A stretch of DNA of 64,000 nucleotides from JANQRA01 sp035762545 (lineage in GTDB: Bacteria > Actinomycetota > Acidimicrobiia > Spongiisociales > ZC4RG35). The stretch lies in contig DASTOM010000024.1 in NCBI GenBank assembly GCA_035762545.1, positions 284,910 to 348,909 of the forward strand. The letters run 5' to 3'. Numbering within the stretch: the stretch's first letter is position 1; each line of letters begins with the position of its first letter. The translations under genes were made by a program, and so were the position numbers. Shown here piece after piece: positions 57,859-64,000 of the stretch. The notes under the pieces were generated by a model. It was given only the letters and a program-made list of their open reading frames with translations, did not search any database and was not told the origin of the DNA.

Positions 57859-58452
57859 ATGAACGATGCGCAAGTGACGGAGTTGCTGTACCAGGCACTG
57901 GAGACGGAGATAGGAGGGGTTGAGATCTACAAGAAGGCACTCGAGTGTGCCGTCAACGACGACTTACACCAGGAGTGGGAGAAGTATCTGTCAGAGACCG
58001 AGAACCATGTCCAGATCGTCACCGAGATGTTCGAACGGCTCGGACTGGATACCCAGACCGAGACTCCGGGACGGAACATCGTCCGCATGAAGGGCGAGGC
58101 CCTCGTCGAAGCCATGGAATCCGCCCTGGCCGAAGGTGACCCGGATGCAGCTCAACTGGTGGCCGCCGAGTGCGTAGTCGATGCAGAGACCAAGGACCAT
58201 GCCAACTGGGAACTGATCGGCAGAGTGTCCGAGAAGGCAACCGGTGACCTCAAGAAGGTCCTAGCCGAGGCCTACGAGCAGGTCGAGGAGGAAGAGGACA
58301 TGCATCTGTACCACACGATGGGATGGGCCCGCGAACTGTGGATCGAATCTCTTGGCATGCCTGCGCTTCTGCCGCCCCCTGAGGAAGAAAAGAAGGTGAC
58401 CACCGCGATCGGAGCTTCCCGTGCGGAGCAATCCCGCGACGACATGCTCTGA
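57859..58452 (+). CDS. Ferritin-like four-helix protein
   Basis: 197 residues; ATG 57859 with GGAGG upstream. Two pairs of diiron-type motifs: E17/E22 in LETEIGGVEIYKKALE with E46-x3-H50 in SETENH, and E104 in ECVVDAE with E110-x3-H114 in ETKDH; then acidic EQVEEEEDMHLYH. Resembles bacterioferritin-like/DUF892 stress proteins. The C-terminus (after residue 170) is an unstructured tail. The perfect SigB-type promoter suggests stress induction; role in iron or oxidative protection inferred. Confidence 0.85.
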   Translation: MNDAQVTELLYQALETEIGGVEIYKKALECAVNDDLHQEWEKYLSETENHVQIVTEMFERLGLDTQTETPGRNIVRMKGEALVEAMESALAEGDPDAAQLVAAECVVDAETKDHANWELIGRVSEKATGDLKKVLAEAYEQVEEEEDMHLYHTMGWARELWIESLGMPALLPPPEEEKKVTTAIGASRAEQSRDDML

Positions 58453-58573
58453 TCGATTTCTGGCGTCGAGGCTACGGAACGCGGTGAAATCGATGAGAAC
58501 CAGGGAACGGCGACCTCAGCACACTGTCCGCAGTTATGTCGTTCGGTTCCGATCACCATTGGAGACAAAGACG

Positions 58574-58648
58574 ATGACCCGAGTCTTCACCGACCGTCGC
58601 GATGCTCAGCGATTCGCCAAAACGGTCGGCGGTCGCATCTACCGGTGA
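58574..58648 (+). CDS. Possible 24-residue basic peptide
   Basis: MTRVFTDRRDAQRFAKTVGG plus four residues, preceded by GGAGACAAAGACG which could be a Shine-Dalgarno. It has the look of a real small protein (helix plus basic tail), but length makes this uncertain. Confidence 0.35.
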   Translation: MTRVFTDRRDAQRFAKTVGGRIYR

Positions 58649-58703
58649 GCGGCCTCTCAGGCCAGCTCACCAGACCCGGGTGGCGAGACCGCAGCAGCAC
58701 CCA

Positions 58704-58756
58704 CCAAACCCAGGTTTGGATGGAGGGACCCTGAGGTAAGTGGAGCCTGAGGTAAG
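58704..58756. repeat. Hairpin and 16-bp tandem repeat upstream of a small gene
   Basis: CCAAACC-CA-GGTTTGG (58704-58719) is a perfect hairpin. Then CCTGAGGTAAG occurs at 58730-58740 and 58746-58756, a 16-bp period. A GTTT at 58714 with AGGTAA 16 nt later gives a weak SigB-like match. Confidence 0.5.
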
Positions 58757-58765
58757 CGGTTTCAA

Positions 58766-58993
58766 ATGACTACAGAAAAGGTCTTCGAATCTGAAGACGG
58801 CCGACGAATCTTGGGGATATGCGTAAGCGAAGGACCCAAGACGTTCCGGATCATGCTCACCTGGCCCTACGACAAGGTTGGACACGTGATCGAGCTGAGT
58901 TGCAGCGAGGTCAAAGAAGTGTGCGCGATCGGATCGGTGCCCTTGGGCGAGAAAGTCAGCCTCCTCCACAGCCAAGCCGGGAATCCACGCTAA
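58766..58993 (+). CDS. Small protein of unknown function
   Basis: 75 residues from ATG 58766. Predicted alpha/beta: KVFESEDGRRILGICVSEGP, TFRIMLTWPYDKVGHVIEL, SCSEVKEVCAIGSVPLGEKV. No Shine-Dalgarno better than AGGT. Composition fits the window. Tandem repeats precede it. Real gene plausible. Confidence 0.5.
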   Translation: MTTEKVFESEDGRRILGICVSEGPKTFRIMLTWPYDKVGHVIELSCSEVKEVCAIGSVPLGEKVSLLHSQAGNPR

Positions 58994-59009
58994 GAAGCTC
59001 GATCAAGAT

Positions 59010-59381
59010 CTACCTCGGATCCGGTGGCAGGCCCCGTTGACGCGCTACTTCGGTGGCGAGGGTCTTGGGGACAACCAGACTCCATGCCTCGAAGATGATC
59101 TCAGCTAGCTCCTGACGATCGATGGCCTCGAGCCGCACCACGGCCCAGTTGTATCGCATGTCGGAGGGCTTGGGCATCATGAACTTGTCGGGCTCGGAGC
59201 CGACCAGCGCTTCCCGTTCCTCCTTCGGAAATCCGAACCCCAATAGCGTCTCGTCCCTGGACGCTGCCAGGAAGACGATCCGGCCCACCCGGTACTTGAT
59301 CCGGCCACCCACCACAGCCTCGTAGGCTCTCGGCAGAGCCAGCGCTTCTCGCCTCACATCGCCAATGGTCAGCGGCCGCAT
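59010..59381 (-). CDS. MmcQ/YjbR family protein
   Basis: 123 residues from ATG 59381 (MRPLTIGDVRREALALPRAY). The MmcQ/YjbR (CyaY-like) fold shows in GGRIKYRVGRIVFLAASRDE and GFGFPKEEREALVGSEPDKF, and MRYNWAVVRLEAIDRQELAE near the end. Family members are DNA-binding-like or of unknown function. The upstream in-frame extension (MSRRLKNRSSV) has a less convincing start. Single gene. Confidence 0.82.
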   Translation of the reverse strand: MRPLTIGDVRREALALPRAYEAVVGGRIKYRVGRIVFLAASRDETLLGFGFPKEEREALVGSEPDKFMMPKPSDMRYNWAVVRLEAIDRQELAEIIFEAWSLVVPKTLATEVARQRGLPPDPR

Positions 59382-59661
59382 CTCAGGAACGCTAGGCCCA
59401 CGTACAGAGGATCGATTCTTGAGCCGACGAGACAAATACCGATACGGATCGTGCTCGAGAGCGCTAGGAACTTGTTAGTTCGGCGGAATGCTCAGAAGGT
59501 CGCCATACCCTTGAGTTTTGAGCGACTCACTTCAGTTGCGGCTCGATCTGATCCCCCTGACGATCGGAAATCGTTGTGTTGTCGATCGTATTTCGATCGC
59601 TGTGGTTCTTCTTCGCCGTACCAACGCGACCTCCGGCAGCCAGGCGGACCCCTCGATCACC

Positions 59662-59733
59662 ATGTGGCTCACACTGGTGGTCGCCCTCTGCCTGATCGGG
59701 GCCCTTTTCCTATTCATGGGCTTGTACGAATGA
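59662..59733 (+). CDS. Possible 23-residue membrane peptide
   Basis: MWLTLVVALCLIGALFLFMG plus three residues, nearly all hydrophobic, and its stop overlaps the next start by 4 bp (ATGA). KdpF-like in size and look, but no Kdp genes are beside it. No clear Shine-Dalgarno; a longer in-frame extension exists from 59518. Confidence 0.35.
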   Translation: MWLTLVVALCLIGALFLFMGLYE

Positions 59734-60104
59734 CCTCCGACAAGGCCCGGCCTCCCGTGGAAACCAGCGTGGTCCAGATCGCGTTGCGAGCCCTCCTCGG
59801 CACCCTCATCGGCACCGCAGCGGCTTGGTCGTCCCTGCCGAAACGGCCCAGGGCGTCGTGGCCATAGCGATTCCGATCGTTGCAGCCTTCACCAGTTGGT
59901 ACGCGGGACGCGAAGTTGGAGCAGTTGCTGCGGTGGCCGGGGGGGATCTGGTTCGGATACGCCCACACCGAGCCTCGATTCCACTGGGAGATCTTCGACC
60001 GGGCCGACGTGATCCTCACCATCGCCGTCCTGGTGGTCGGCGCTCTCGCCAGCGAGCTCGCCCACGCCCGGCGACGACTACGAGACAACGAGTCAGCTCG
60101 CTGA
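59730..60104 (+). pseudogene. DUF4118-like membrane protein with two frameshifts
   Basis: Read with two one-base corrections (at TT 59825-59826, one short, and at the G7 run 59939-59945, one long) it gives a continuous 124-residue protein: LRALLGTLIGTAAALVVPAE, AIAIPIVAAFTSWYAGREVG, AVAAVAGGIWFGYAHTEPRF, HWEIFDRADVILTIAVLVVG, LASELAHARRRLRD. This is the KdpD-type DUF4118 membrane domain (four helices) without the kinase. Intact start and stop make sequence errors as likely as decay. Confidence 0.7.
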
Positions 60105-60118
60105 TCCGCAGTCAGCGG

Positions 60119-61276
60119 TCAGCTGCGCTGATAGATCTGCACCCCGTCTTCCCCGATGATCATGAAGTATGGCTTGGAACTGCCGAAGGCCACGCCGAGA
60201 TGGGAGGGATGACCCGGATCTGCAGGGGTGAACGGGTTGATCATCGGCTCCAAGTCTGACGGCACGCCATCGGCGCCAATGGTCGCGTAGCCGGCTAGTT
60301 GGATGGACTCATCCGATTCGCTGATGCCTAGTAGGAAGACGTGTGTGACACCGTCTGCGCCAACTGCCACCTCGATGGTCGGGTGAACCGCTCCGGGTCC
60401 GACGGTTGACCGAACCGGGATCATCATCTCGATCGCTGGATCGGGCCGTGCGAATAGAAACCCGTCTTCGACTATTCCTATGCGATAGCTCGAACCATCC
60501 TGCCCGCGGAACCAATCGACTGGCTGCCACTCGGCTGTCGTCGGATCAAGGGACCATTGAGTACCTTCGAAGTCGAATCCGAAGAGGATCGAGCCGTCAT
60601 CGGCCCGCGGAATCTGCGCACCCGCGATCGATGTCTTGCGAAGCTCGTTGCCCGATGAGATGAGGAACTCGGTCGAGGTTTCGTCGAACCTGGCCGCGAC
60701 CACCGTCCCATCCGCCAGCACGCGAGGCAGTTGGTACTGGAAGTACACGCCGTCGACGAGATAGTCCTCGGGCAGATACACGGAGCCGACGTAGGAGCCA
60801 TCGCGGTCGTAATGAGCCAGACGGTCCTTCGCTGCATCGAGAAACCACCACGAGCCATCGGGCGCCTGGGCGCCATAGCTTGGTCCCAGCATCAGATTCT
60901 CCCCACCGGGCGCACTTCCGAGAAGGGCCTCATCCTCCCCGTATGGGATCGTCACGACGAGATCCCAGCCGTTGGGGATCTCCGCGGTTGCCGGTTCGAG
61001 GGTCCATTCGTCAACCGGATCTGGCGAAGTGCCATTGGGAATTGTGGTGGTAGTCGACGAATGAACCGTGGTCGAGGAATGCGGCAACGTGGACGTCGTA
61101 ACCGGGCTCGACAGCCCACTCGATGTCGTCGACGCCGACCCGGTGGTGGAGGCAGTTGGTGTCGCTGGCGAGCATGAGGCAAGAGCGAGCACAACCAGAA
61201 CGGATCTGCGTGTCAGCTTCCAGAACCAGGGTCGACGCTTGGGGGCCGGCTGATCAATCGGGGTCACGGTGACCAC
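60119..61276 (-). CDS. Exported beta-propeller-like lipoprotein of unknown function
   Basis: 385 residues. The start is taken at GTG 61276 because AAGGA lies 8 nt upstream; GTG 61297 is alternative. The hydrophobic segment SVLVVLALASC gives a lipobox-like LASC; a Ser/Thr linker follows (about 45-85). The mature domain has repeated DGSW/DGTV-type strands (QAPDGSWWFLDAAKDRLAHY, VLADGTVVAARFDE, ADDGSILFGFDFEG), a propeller-like pattern. Lone gene before the ABC-2 operon. Confidence 0.7.
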   Translation of the reverse strand: MVTVTPIDQPAPKRRPWFWKLTRRSVLVVLALASCSPATPTASTTGSASTTSSGLSSPVTTSTLPHSSTTVHSSTTTTIPNGTSPDPVDEWTLEPATAEIPNGWDLVVTIPYGEDEALLGSAPGGENLMLGPSYGAQAPDGSWWFLDAAKDRLAHYDRDGSYVGSVYLPEDYLVDGVYFQYQLPRVLADGTVVAARFDETSTEFLISSGNELRKTSIAGAQIPRADDGSILFGFDFEGTQWSLDPTTAEWQPVDWFRGQDGSSYRIGIVEDGFLFARPDPAIEMMIPVRSTVGPGAVHPTIEVAVGADGVTHVFLLGISESDESIQLAGYATIGADGVPSDLEPMINPFTPADPGHPSHLGVAFGSSKPYFMIIGEDGVQIYQRS

Positions 61277-61359
61277 CGGTTCCGTCCTTCTACACACATG
61301 GCACTCCTCGAGCAGCTGGACCCCGGCCGCGACCCGATGACGTCCAAACGACGGTCACA

Positions 61360-62145
61360 TCAGCCCCGCCGACCTACGACCAGGGCGGCAACCGAAGCCG
61401 CGAGCACCCCCCATATGGCGAGCACGATATAGGAGGACGGCACCGAGGTCGTCACCATCCCGTCGGTGAGCGCGGCTCTGATCACCGTTGACATGTGCCA
61501 GAAGGGGAGCACATGGTGGACACGCTCCCACCAATCGGGGAACTGTTCGATCGCCACGACGATGGGACTGAACAACAACACCAGAAACAGGACGATGTTG
61601 GTGATCAGGCTTATCACTCTCGGCTCGGGAACCACATGCCCGAGGGCGTAACCCACCGACACGCCAATCCAAGAAGTCACCAGGATCGCCGGGATGATGC
61701 TCCACGAGATCGCAAGATCGACGTCGTAGATCGCGCTCGCCATGAGCAGGGCAAGCACCATTCCTGGGATCCCGAGAACGGCGAAGATCGTGAACGTGGC
61801 CATCGCGGATGACAGGCGAGGCACAGGGAGCGACCAGACGTAGTCGTAGGTGTCATGCAGCTTGTGTTCCATGATCGCGCTCGGAACCATCACGAATCCG
61901 ATCGGGATCAAGGCGAGTGTCGGGATACCTGTCACCAAGAAGGTCACCTGGGAGGAGTCGAGATCGCCGAAGTAGAAGCCGTACATGAGGGTCATGCCCG
62001 CCCCCAACGCGAGCTGTATCACCAACCCAATCGTCAGATATGTACGCAGGTTCCGCATCTCGAACCGCAGCATCGAGCCATAGCCTTCCATCCACAGCTG
62101 CGTTCCCGCCCTCAGCCGGATGTCGGAGGCCACGACGGCGGTCAT
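61360..62145 (-). CDS. ABC-2 type transporter permease
   Basis: 261 residues, six helices. FVMVPSAIMEHKLHDTYDYV in the loop after helix 2, then SLPVPR, is the ABC-2 mark shared with its neighbour (QKMEGSYDYVQSLPVPR). ATG 62145 overlaps the neighbour's stop by 4 bp. Forms a heterodimer exporter with the 62142-62933 permease and ATPase 62930-63898. Last gene of the operon. Confidence 0.88.
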   Translation of the reverse strand: MTAVVASDIRLRAGTQLWMEGYGSMLRFEMRNLRTYLTIGLVIQLALGAGMTLMYGFYFGDLDSSQVTFLVTGIPTLALIPIGFVMVPSAIMEHKLHDTYDYVWSLPVPRLSSAMATFTIFAVLGIPGMVLALLMASAIYDVDLAISWSIIPAILVTSWIGVSVGYALGHVVPEPRVISLITNIVLFLVLLFSPIVVAIEQFPDWWERVHHVLPFWHMSTVIRAALTDGMVTTSVPSSYIVLAIWGVLAASVAALVVGRRG

Positions 62146-62933
62146 CGCCGGCGGCCCATGACCAGACCAGTGACGAGAGCCGCCATGACGGCCCAGACGG
62201 TCAGGACAAACCAGCTCCTGAACGTCGGGTCGACCAAGCCATCGGTCAACGAAGCCCGCACCACCACCGCCATGTGGTGGATTGGCAGGTACTCATGGAG
62301 ACCGGACAGCCATCCGGGGAGTCGTTCCATCGGGAAGCTGACCGGCGAAAAGCCGATGATGAACAGGATCCCCAACTGGGTGAACAAGAGTGTGGCCTGG
62401 GGATTGTCGAGGGCGTGACCGACCGCGGAGCCGAGGAGGCTGCCACATGCCAGCGTCAAGATGAAGGCGGGCACGATCGAGGGGTCCAGAGACAGGTCCA
62501 CGTCGTATCGCCACACCGCCGCCGACAGTGCTGCGACGATCCCTGTCACGGCTACCAGCGACGAGAGAGTCATGGAGGCGGCCACCACCGCACTCCTCGG
62601 CACCGGCAGTGATTGGACGTAGTCGTACGAGCCCTCCATCTTCTGTTGCGCGATCAGTTGCGGGGCAACAACCAGCCCAACGAGAATCAGAGACATCACC
62701 ACCGCTCCAGTCGTCAGATACTGAGCGGTCGCCAGGTCGAGATCCGGTATGAGCAGGCCGAAACCGATCACGAACCCGGCACCCACGAGGATCTGGGAGA
62801 CGATGAGGATCGGGTACAGCAGCCGCGAGCCAAAGATCTCCCACCGCAGCATGACTCGATATGCGCGCATCCAGGCGGCCGCGCCGAACCAGCCGGACGT
62901 GACCAGAACTGGTGAAGCAGCCTCTGCGGTCAT
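62142..62933 (-). CDS. ABC-2 type transporter permease
   Basis: 263 residues with six helices; paralog of the downstream permease. Helix ends: VVAPQLIAQQKMEGSYDYV, then QSLPVPRSAVVAASMTLSSL. ATG 62933 overlaps the ATPase stop by 4 bp (ATGA). Likely exports an antibiotic, lipid or ion-chelating compound; no biosynthetic genes nearby. Confidence 0.88.
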   Translation of the reverse strand: MTAEAASPVLVTSGWFGAAAWMRAYRVMLRWEIFGSRLLYPILIVSQILVGAGFVIGFGLLIPDLDLATAQYLTTGAVVMSLILVGLVVAPQLIAQQKMEGSYDYVQSLPVPRSAVVAASMTLSSLVAVTGIVAALSAAVWRYDVDLSLDPSIVPAFILTLACGSLLGSAVGHALDNPQATLLFTQLGILFIIGFSPVSFPMERLPGWLSGLHEYLPIHHMAVVVRASLTDGLVDPTFRSWFVLTVWAVMAALVTGLVMGRRR

Positions 62934-63898
62934 GAGCTGTCGACGGTCACGTCACCGGTGAGCTTGATGTACGCGTCTTCCAACGAGGTCGCACCCAGGG
63001 CATACTCCTCGGCGACTCCCCGCGCCATGAGAAGCTGCGCCCACTCGATGCTGGCTGGGACATCGGGTTCGTTGATGCTGATCGCAAACCGATTTCCGAC
63101 CCGGTGAGCATCCCGAACAAAGCTCGGCATGTCAGGGTCATCCATGCCCGGGGCCAACATCAAGAGCAAGCGCATTCGCCCTCGACACTCAGCTTTCACC
63201 GACGAGGGGGTGCCTTCTGCGATCAGGCGGCCCTTGTCGATGACCGCGAGCCGATCCACCGAGTTCTCGGCCTCGAGGACATTGTGGGTGACGAGAAAGA
63301 CTGCTGAACCCTCGTCGGCAACCCGTCGCACATTCTCCCAGAGCAGACGTCGTCGTAGCGGATCGACATCGTTGGTGGGCTCGTCCAGGAACACGATCCT
63401 TCCCGGGCATACGGTTGACATGGCGAACCCGACCAGCCTTCGCACACCACCCGACAGGTTCGCACCACGCGCATGAGCCCAATCCCCGATCTGAAGTCTG
63501 TCGATGAGGAGACGAGCACGACGTTTGACGTCGGATCGTTCTCCCCCTCTGATCGACCCTGCGATCTCGATCGCATCGATCACCCGGAACGAGTCGATAG
63601 GCATCTGCGCTTGGGGCAGATAGGAGCAGAGTTGACGTGCGGCAGCGGGATCACGAACCAGGTCATAGGGGCCGAGGGTGATGCTTCCACGGGTGGGCTT
63701 GAGCAGCCCCATCACCTGCTTGACGAGCGTCGACTTGCCTGCACCGTTGGGGCCCAACAAGCCATAGACCTCCCCGGGTCTGACTTCGAGGGTCAGCCCG
63801 TCATTGGCAGGTCGGTCGTCGTCGCCGAATACCTTGACCAGGCTCTCGACCCGAAAGGTCCATCCGGACAACCCCCTCGCCGGAACTGACAGCGTCAT
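62930..63898 (-). CDS. ABC-2 type transporter ATPase
   Basis: 322 residues. Walker A GPNGAGKST (49-57), signature LSGGV (148-152), Walker B IVFLDEP (168-174), D-loop NDVDP and switch His in FLVTHNV all present. The C-terminal ~90 residues form the extension usual for DrrA/CcmA-like exporters. ATG 63898. Upstream lies the end of another gene on the same strand, 3 bp away, so the operon continues to the right. Confidence 0.92.
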   Translation of the reverse strand: MTLSVPARGLSGWTFRVESLVKVFGDDDRPANDGLTLEVRPGEVYGLLGPNGAGKSTLVKQVMGLLKPTRGSITLGPYDLVRDPAAARQLCSYLPQAQMPIDSFRVIDAIEIAGSIRGGERSDVKRRARLLIDRLQIGDWAHARGANLSGGVRRLVGFAMSTVCPGRIVFLDEPTNDVDPLRRRLLWENVRRVADEGSAVFLVTHNVLEAENSVDRLAVIDKGRLIAEGTPSSVKAECRGRMRLLLMLAPGMDDPDMPSFVRDAHRVGNRFAISINEPDVPASIEWAQLLMARGVAEEYALGATSLEDAYIKLTGDVTVDSS

Positions 63899-63901
63899 GG
63901 C

Positions 63902-64000
63902 TCAGGGGCCTGTGCCGATCGTGATCGACCCGGCACTCGATTCGGCAAAGATGCGTCTCCCGGCGGATGGATCGGTACTGACACTGATATTCACCGAGCC
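63902..64000 (-). CDS. C-terminal 32 residues of a gene continuing to the right
   Basis: Minus-strand open frame from the edge to the TGA at 63902, 3 bp before the ATPase start. Residues such as VNISVSTDPSAGRRIFAESS and SAGSITIGTGP look like the end of a beta-strand repeat (DUF4097/adhesin-like) domain. Too short to confirm, but the spacing indicates it is the previous gene of the ABC-2 operon. Confidence 0.55.
   Translation of the reverse strand, partial: GSVNISVSTDPSAGRRIFAESSAGSITIGTGP

Overview
This 64 kb window is high-GC, densely packed bacterial DNA from an actinobacterium (Actinomycetota), most likely the class Acidimicrobiia. The evidence is gene content: a WhiB regulator, DUF3107, DUF4032, actinobacterial-type sigma factors, many lipoproteins with Thr/Ser-rich linkers after the lipobox, frequent GTG/TTG starts and many 4-bp ATGA stop/start overlaps. 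The class-level placement is an inference. I see no rRNA, CRISPR array, insertion sequence or prophage, and one tRNA.

Layout. 1-8.7 kb: a carbohydrate uptake locus with two divergent operons around a ROK-type operator. The leftward operon carries a ROK repressor, a ROK sugar kinase, a lipoprotein binding protein and two permeases; the rightward one carries a second ROK kinase, a DUF4032 kinase-like protein and a MalK-type ATPase. 8.7-11.3 kb: ATP-dependent DNA ligase, GatB/YqeY, a glycerophosphodiesterase and a divergent whiB preceded by a perfect TGTGA-N6-TCACA CRP-type site. 11.3-20.7 kb: housekeeping block (prs, glmU, tRNA-Gln, ispE, rsmA, tatD, an AbrB-like regulator, rsmI) plus a PQQ-type sugar dehydrogenase. 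20.7-31.3 kb: MetE-like protein, a frameshifted DUF222/HNH gene, an ECF42-type sigma factor with its DGPF partner, a second ECF sigma with a membrane partner, MFS exporter, methyltransferase, aldo/keto reductase. 31.4-37.0 kb: a 1501-residue secreted nuclease/nucleotidase and a membrane molybdopterin oxidoreductase with an internal Tat motif. 37.2-41.5 kb: a stress islet (Hsp20, small membrane proteins with very strong Shine-Dalgarno sites, DosR-like and SigB/SigF-like promoter motifs) and a cyclase. 41.5-53.7 kb: cell-surface lipoproteins, a second sugar dehydrogenase, a third sigma/anti-sigma-like pair, beta-lactamase-fold hydrolase, histidine kinase, AraC regulator, MFS. 53.7-60.1 kb: a general-stress cluster around a SigB/SigF-family sigma gene, with several GTTT-N15-17-GGGTAY promoters. 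60.1-64 kb: a lipoprotein and an ABC-2 exporter operon.

How it fits together. The first locus is a self-contained sugar import and phosphorylation unit with local repression. The 53.7-58.5 kb cluster looks like a sigma factor together with its own regulon: the sigma gene, a tiny leaderless protein, an SRPBCC protein, a ferritin-like protein and a PRC-barrel protein each have a matching promoter motif.

Several broken genes differ from an intact frame by one base in a short homopolymer. This may reflect real decay or sequence error, and it should be settled before the pseudogene calls are trusted. All function calls were made by reading the sequence; no database search was run.
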